Shown: piece by piece, positions 6,229-9,807 of the stretch
Layout: each line of letters starts with the position of its first letter
Numbering within the stretch: position 1 is the stretch's first letter
Source: JAQBQQ01 sp964633955
GTDB lineage: Bacteria > Patescibacteriota > Gracilibacteria > Peribacterales > Peribacteraceae
DNA length: 9,807 bases
Reading direction: 5' to 3'
NCBI GenBank assembly: GCA_964633955.1
Contig: CAZWIA010000037.1
Coordinates: 1-9,807, forward strand
Notes under the pieces: model-generated
The model's database searches: none
Seen by the model: only the letters and a program-made list of their open reading frames with translations
Told to the model about the DNA's origin: nothing
Made by a program: the position numbers and the translations under genes

Positions 6229-6300
6229 GTTACAAGTTACGGGTTACAAGTTCGCCGGATCGATTCTTAACTCGTAACTAGTAACTGGAAACTCGTAACT
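6229..6300. repeat. Inverted heptamer array B (GTTACGA family) overlapping thrS end
   Basis: Left units GTTACAA, GTTACGG, GTTACAA, GTTCGCC (6229-6256) face right units ACTCGTA, ACTAGTA, ACTGGAA, ACTCGTA, ACT (6270-6300). Pairing is imperfect. The right arm lies inside the thrS coding sequence: it encodes the last residues LRVSSY and the TAG stop at 6278-6280. It belongs to the same family as array A, 3 kb away. Confidence 0.9.
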
Positions 6301-8074
6301 TCTCTTTCACCTCTCGCTCAACCCCCCTTAGGAAGCGATCGAGCTCGACTGTCACCTGCTCCTTGATCCTCACGTTCCGCACCGCCAAGGACCGGTCAGC
6401 CACCTCCTTGTCTCCTATGACCAGCAGGTACGGGATCTTCTGCTGCTCCCCTTCCCGGATGCGCTTGCCCAGGGATTCCTCCGGACCGTACATGGTCGTT
6501 CTAACGCCGATCTTTCCGAGTTCAGACTCCACCTCCTTGGCGTACGCCTCATGCGGGCCCGCGACCGGGAGGAGGGCCACCTGTATCGGCGCCAGCCAGA
6601 GCGGGAAGAGCCCGGCATGGTGTTCGATCAGAATACTCAAAAACCGCTCCAGCGAACCCATGATGGCCGCATGAACCATGACGATCCGCTCCTCCTTGCC
6701 ATCCTCATTGATACAGAACAGGTTGAACCGTTCCGGCATGTTGATGTCTAGCTGAATGGTGGCCACCTGCCACTCGCGACCGATGGAATCCCGAGCCATG
6801 AAGTCTACTTTGGGACCGTAGAACGCTGCTTCGCCGGGTGCCTCAAAGAATTCAACCCCCCGCCGCTGGGCCATAGCCCTAAGTGCACTCTCCGCCCACT
6901 GCCACATCTCTTCCGTTCCCAGGTACTTCTGCATCTCCTGAGGATCGTGCAAAGAGAGGCGGACCTTCAGATTCCCGAACCCCACGGCCGGATAGAACCG
7001 GTCGATGATGTCCCAGATTGCCAGGAATTCATCCTGCACCTGGTTACGGCGGCAGAACACGTGCGCGTCATCCTGGCTGAACGCCCGAACCCGTGAAAGC
7101 CCGTGCAGCTCGCCGGTCTGTTCATCGCGGTAACACGTGGTGGTCTCTGCGTAGCGCTGGGGAAGATCACGGTAGCTGCGGGCACGGGACGCGTAGATCT
7201 GGGTATGGTGCGGGCAGTTCATGGGCTTCATGGCAAACTCATGCCCCTCGCGCGTGCTGATCCTAAAGAGCTCATCCTTGAACTTGTCCCAGTGGCCGGA
7301 AGTCTCATAGAGCTCTTTCTTGGTGATGTGTGGAATGGTCACTTTCTGGTAACCCTTGGCCGATCGCAGCTCCCACACGTACCCGTCCAGCAGGTTCCGG
7401 AGCAGCGTCCCCCGCGGCGTCCAGAGCGGCAGACCGGCGCCCACAAGATCGCTGAAGGTGAAGAGGTCCAGCTCCTTGCCTAGCTTCCGGTGGTCGCGCT
7501 TCCTCGCCTCCTCCAACTGCGTCAGGTACGCCTGGAGTTCCTCTTTGGAACCGAACGCCGCTACGTAGATGCGGGTGAGCTGATCGCGCGTCTCATCCCC
7601 CCGCCAGTACGCGCCGGCGAGCGTCATGAGCTTGAAGCCGTCCGCCGGGATCTCCTTGAGATTCTCCACGTGCCCGCCGCGGCAGAGATCGGTGAACGTC
7701 GTCTCGCCCTTCTGATCGACATTCCTGTAGTGGGTCACTTCCGTCTCCCCCGCCTGGGCCAGGTCTTCTATCAATTCGACTTTGAACGGCTGGCTCTTGT
7801 CCTTCCAGAATTTCACCGCGTCCGCGATGGACAACCGATCGACCGCAAAGGTCTGCCCCTGGTTGATGATCCTCCGCATCTCCTTCTCAATGTCCTTGAA
7901 CTGCTCGTCGGAAATGGGCTCCTGGAAGAGGAAATCGTAGTAGCAGCCCGTATCGATTGCCGGACCGATGGCCATCTGCGTCCCCGGCCAGAGCCGGGTG
8001 ACGGCCTGGGCCAGCACGTGGGCCAGAGAGTGGCGGAGGTTTCTGAGGTGATCGGCGGAAGCCTGGGCGTTCAT
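6278..8074 (-). CDS. thrS: Threonyl-tRNA synthetase lacking the TGS domain
   Basis: This cytoplasmic class II enzyme charges tRNA-Thr. Numbered from an in-frame GTG at 8116 (612 aa), it shows the editing-site HSLAH (29-33) and CRGGH (145-149). The catalytic core has the motif 1 region ELRSAKGYQKVTIP (249-262), motif 2 with R330 in CYRDEQTGELHG, and motif 3 with R491 in MGSLERF. The three zinc ligands are C301 (NCPHH), H352 (DDAHVF) and H482 (VHAAIMG). The anticodon-binding domain fills 508-600. The N-terminal TGS domain of the E. coli enzyme is absent, since the frame is closed by TGA at 8125, just upstream. I prefer ATG 8074 (598 aa), because the extra 14 residues are unlike the family. The GTG has a weak GAG 5 nt upstream. 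The last six residues come from repeat array B. Confidence 0.95.
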   Translation of the reverse strand: MNAQASADHLRNLRHSLAHVLAQAVTRLWPGTQMAIGPAIDTGCYYDFLFQEPISDEQFKDIEKEMRRIINQGQTFAVDRLSIADAVKFWKDKSQPFKVELIEDLAQAGETEVTHYRNVDQKGETTFTDLCRGGHVENLKEIPADGFKLMTLAGAYWRGDETRDQLTRIYVAAFGSKEELQAYLTQLEEARKRDHRKLGKELDLFTFSDLVGAGLPLWTPRGTLLRNLLDGYVWELRSAKGYQKVTIPHITKKELYETSGHWDKFKDELFRISTREGHEFAMKPMNCPHHTQIYASRARSYRDLPQRYAETTTCYRDEQTGELHGLSRVRAFSQDDAHVFCRRNQVQDEFLAIWDIIDRFYPAVGFGNLKVRLSLHDPQEMQKYLGTEEMWQWAESALRAMAQRRGVEFFEAPGEAAFYGPKVDFMARDSIGREWQVATIQLDINMPERFNLFCINEDGKEERIVMVHAAIMGSLERFLSILIEHHAGLFPLWLAPIQVALLPVAGPHEAYAKEVESELGKIGVRTTMYGPEESLGKRIREGEQQKIPYLLVIGDKEVADRSLAVRNVRIKEQVTVELDRFLRGVEREVKEKLRVSSY

Positions 8075-8143
8075 GGCCCAGAGCGTACCAGTGACACCCG
8101 GCCGCCGGGAGCCCACTTTTTCTCAGCCACACGACCAGGATCA

Positions 8144-8172
8144 TTGACAAATTATCCTTCCATTGTTATATT
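8144..8172 (+). promoter_or_regulatory. Near-consensus sigma70 promoter for the surface-protein gene
   Basis: A perfect TTGACA (8144-8149), 17-nt spacer and TATATT (8167-8172) read rightward. The start would be near 8179, giving a leader of about 140 nt before the ATG at 8318. The RNA would begin with a nested hairpin: CCTGTC (8179-8184) with GACAGG (8214-8219), enclosing GACGC/GCGTC (8192-8196, 8202-8206). Confidence 0.75.
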
Positions 8173-8251
8173 TACGAACCTGTCACGATCGGACGCATAG
8201 CGCGTCACATGGCGACAGGAATCGATAATTGGAATCGACGGCTTCTGATGT

Positions 8252-8287
8252 GTGGTCAGGGGCCAGTGATCAGTGGTCAGTGACCAG
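8252..8287 (+). repeat. Heptamer array E, left arm (GTGGTCA family)
   Basis: After a leading G, five 7-bp units are seen: TGGTCAG, GGGCCAG, TGATCAG, TGGTCAG, TGACCAG (8253-8287). It lies in the leader of the rightward gene and runs straight into the GCGGGCA hairpin repeat. The complementary arm is at 9754-9807, beyond the gene. It is the same family as array C. Confidence 0.9.
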
Positions 8288-8308
8288 AGCGGGCATCCTT
8301 GCCCGCGA
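8286..8308 (+). repeat. 23-nt hairpin repeat, left copy
   Basis: The core GCGGGCATCCTTGCCCGC (8289-8306) folds into a 7-bp stem with a TCCT tetraloop. All 23 nt recur in perfect inverted orientation at 9710-9732. The stem ends 1 nt before the AGGAGG ribosome binding site, so it may influence access to it. Confidence 0.9.
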
Positions 8309-8313
8309 GGAGG
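8308..8313 (+). promoter_or_regulatory. Strong ribosome binding site
   Basis: AGGAGG sits 4 nt before the ATG at 8318. It is the strongest Shine-Dalgarno match for any start in the window and selects 8318 over the in-frame GTG at 8273, which lies inside repeat array E. Confidence 0.85.
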
Positions 8314-8317
8314 CAGA

Positions 8318-9595
8318 ATGACGAGGCAGAAGAGGTGGGTCTTCCGTCCTAGGATGGAAGACCTGGAACCGTGGACGCTCATGGACGCGAAAAAGCCGGT
8401 GGCGGCAGTTCTGCCACCGGCGGTGATCGTGCGCCAGAAGGCGCTCTACCCCCCGCTCAACAAGGCGAGCGTCATTGCCACCGGTCTTGTCCGGCGGCAG
8501 ACGCAGCTGGAGGCGTGGATCGTGTCCCGCACGGCCATTCCCGGCCGAGTGGACATCGATCACAACAGCGACGGCCAGATCGACCGCCGCGTGCGGCTGG
8601 GCAAGGGGCGCTCCGTGCGGCTCCAGCCTGGCACCACGTTCCGCGTGGTGGCCACGCCGAGCACGCCCGGCGTGTTCCGGCTCTGGACCCGCGGGATAGA
8701 CGCCGCCGGGCGGACCGTCCAGTGGTTCCGGCCGCTGGCCTTCCGCGTGGTCAAGCCTCCCGTCCAGCCGGACGTCACGCTCATTTACGTCTCCGGCGAA
8801 GGACCGTTTGAGACGGTCCAAGTGGACGCTGGAGCGCAGGGCGTCCTGATCAAGCAGGATCGCATCTCCGCCTACCAGGCCCGCCTGACCGGTGCGGCTA
8901 TGGTGACGGAGCTGACCTACGGCTTCACCGGCGATCCGCTGGTGAGCCAGGTCACGCTCAAGGCAGACCTGAACGCGGACAATGTCTACGAAACGGTGCT
9001 AGGCACCGCTCCCGTGACTAGCGGCACGGTCCGCTTCACCGTCAATCAGCAGGTGGTGCCGAACACCTCCGGTCTCCTTCTGGGCCTCTTTGGGGACCTG
9101 AAGGACCAGGAGGGAACTACCGTGGTGAACCTGACCGGCGGGACGGTGCGGGACCGGCAGGGCCACCCCATTCCGGCCGCCAACATCACCCACGAACAGG
9201 TGCCGGTGGTCGTGAAGACCAAGGCGCCCGTTCCCGCCACCCAGCTGGGCCTCCAGCTGGAAGCAGACAAGAACTTTGTCTTCCAGGGCGGCCAGGTGAC
9301 CTTTACGGTCACTTCCTCCTACCACGGCCCCACGACCAGCATCCTGGTCTCCATGGATGTCCCACTGGGTCTGGAGATCATCCAGATCAATGATGCTGGA
9401 AACGTGGAGATCGTGGGGCGGACCGTGAAGGTCCGTTACCCCGTCATGATCAACGGGCAGGTCAGCACCTTTCAGGTGGTGCTCCAGGCGGTGACGCCCG
9501 GATCCTACCAATTGAAGGCCATTGCCCAGGCGGACACGCCGGGGTCCACGCCGGTGGAAACCCCCAACCGGCAAGTCATCGTCGCCTCCCTGTGA
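8318..9595 (+). CDS. Putative surface protein with LEPxxLMDA-type N-terminus and DUF11-like domain
   Basis: A 425-aa protein with beta-rich, extracellular style. There is no hydrophobic signal peptide. Instead the N-terminus has RPRMEDLEPWTLMDA (10-24), close to the RPxLExLExRxLLxA motif at the start of many planctomycete surface proteins, with Trp in place of Arg. Two Asp/Asn-rich loops look calcium-binding: DIDHNSDGQID (79-89) and DLNADNVYE (217-225). Residues about 307-425 resemble a DUF11/Ig-like repeat: QGGQVTFTVTSSYHGPTTS, then MDVPLGLEI and a closing strand. The role could be adhesion or envelope structure; that is inference. It is transcribed opposite to its left neighbours from its own promoter, with a strong ribosome binding site and terminator. 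Inverted repeats flank it on both sides, so it may be an inserted unit. Domain calls are by eye and moderate. Confidence 0.75.
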   Translation: MTRQKRWVFRPRMEDLEPWTLMDAKKPVAAVLPPAVIVRQKALYPPLNKASVIATGLVRRQTQLEAWIVSRTAIPGRVDIDHNSDGQIDRRVRLGKGRSVRLQPGTTFRVVATPSTPGVFRLWTRGIDAAGRTVQWFRPLAFRVVKPPVQPDVTLIYVSGEGPFETVQVDAGAQGVLIKQDRISAYQARLTGAAMVTELTYGFTGDPLVSQVTLKADLNADNVYETVLGTAPVTSGTVRFTVNQQVVPNTSGLLLGLFGDLKDQEGTTVVNLTGGTVRDRQGHPIPAANITHEQVPVVVKTKAPVPATQLGLQLEADKNFVFQGGQVTFTVTSSYHGPTTSILVSMDVPLGLEIIQINDAGNVEIVGRTVKVRYPVMINGQVSTFQVVLQAVTPGSYQLKAIAQADTPGSTPVETPNRQVIVASL

Positions 9596-9614
9596 GGCGA
9601 CACCGAAGCCGTCT

Positions 9615-9654
9615 ACCCCTCTCCCCTTCCGTCGCCATGCGGCGGAGGGGTTTT
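9615..9654 (+). terminator. Rho-independent terminator of the surface-protein gene
   Basis: ACCCCTC (9615-9621) can pair with GAGGGGT (9645-9651). An inner CGCC/GGCG stem (9633-9636, 9641-9644) lies between them, and TTTT (9651-9654) follows. It lies 20 nt after the stop codon. Confidence 0.7.
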
Positions 9655-9670
9655 CACATGCATGCATACC

Positions 9671-9701
9671 AAAACTGCCCATCCATGGGCGCGGTCGTTT
9701 T
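9671..9701. terminator. Second hairpin with A-tract and T-tract, possibly bidirectional
   Basis: GCCCA (9677-9681) pairs with TGGGC (9686-9690) around TCCA. AAAAC (9671-9675) precedes the stem and GTTTT (9697-9701) follows at a distance. It could terminate transcription arriving from either side, but the stem is short. Confidence 0.35.
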
Positions 9702-9709
9702 CATAGACA

Positions 9710-9732
9710 TCGCGGGCAAGGATGCCCGCTCT
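9710..9732 (-). repeat. 23-nt hairpin repeat, right inverted copy
   Basis: This is the exact reverse complement of 8286-8308: GCGGGCA (9712-9718), loop AGGA, TGCCCGC (9723-9729). It lies between the terminators of the surface-protein gene and the right heptamer array. Confidence 0.9.
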
Positions 9733-9753
9733 CATGGTATGATGATCATTTGG

Positions 9754-9807
9754 ACCACTGACCACTGACCACTGACCACTGACCACTGACCACTGACCAC
9801 TGACCAC
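9754..9807 (-). repeat. Heptamer array E, right arm, seven perfect units cut by window end
   Basis: ACCACTG repeats seven times without change (9754-9802) and continues as ACCAC to the last base. It is the complement of the TGGTCAG units at 8252-8287. It is more uniform than any other array here, which suggests recent expansion. Its full length is not visible. Confidence 0.95.

Noticed and set aside
7887..8150. Leftward frame with ATG at 8146 and AAGGA upstream, overlapping the thrS start
   Set aside because: It soon becomes a Pro/Arg/Gly-rich shadow of thrS. No TGS-like sequence is found in it, so a frameshifted N-terminus is not supported.
9754..9807. CRISPR array
   Set aside because: The units are 7 bp, contiguous and without spacers; no cas gene is present.
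9613..9807. Leftward frame translating the heptamer array as VSGQWSV repeats
   Set aside because: The open frame arises only because the GTGGTCA strand lacks stop codons; there is no gene signal.

Overview
This is a 9.8 kb bacterial chromosomal window of about 55-60% GC by eye, with one tRNA and ten protein-coding genes. Two features fit a Patescibacteria (CPR) genome, perhaps close to Peribacteria/Peregrinibacteria: a threonyl-tRNA synthetase without a TGS domain, and many small or Ser-rich membrane proteins with a sortase-like tail. This placement is an inference from protein style; no taxonomic marker was tested. Some features (an N-terminal LEPxxLMDA-like motif and a GCGGGCATCCTTGCCCGC hairpin repeat) also recall Planctomycetes.

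Layout. 1-178 has no gene. 179-1589 holds two leftward genes: a degenerate Nudix/GDP-mannose hydrolase-like protein with its own promoter and terminator, and an aminoglycoside-type nucleotidyltransferase-like protein. A rightward tRNA-Pro(GGG) at 1643-1719 is followed by an A/T-rich small membrane-protein gene that overlaps tail-to-tail with the next leftward gene. From 2102 to 8116 everything is leftward: a multispanning membrane protein with a Ser-rich linker and sorting-like C-terminus, CorA, two small unknown membrane proteins, an Lgt-like protein with altered catalytic residues, and ThrRS. A near-consensus sigma70 promoter at 8144-8172 then reads rightward into a surface-protein-like gene (8318-9595) with a strong ribosome binding site and a terminator.

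The most striking structure is between the genes. Five inverted pairs of degenerate 7-bp tandem repeats sit at 3125-3192, 4604-4724, 5154-5232, 6229-6300 and 8252-8287 with 9754-9807. They use three unrelated heptamer families: GTTACGA, GTGGTCA and TTGGTGC/CCAAGCA. Four sit at or within a few bases of stop codons of leftward genes, and two supply the last codons of the gene (ThrRS and the 137-aa membrane protein). The fifth pair, together with an inverted 23-nt hairpin repeat, brackets the whole rightward surface-protein gene, so the gene occupies the position that the short loop has in the other pairs.

The genes do not form one obvious pathway. They cover translation (thrS, tRNA), magnesium transport (corA) and the cell envelope (Lgt-like, membrane and surface proteins), and they are separated by repeat hairpins rather than tightly coupled in an operon.
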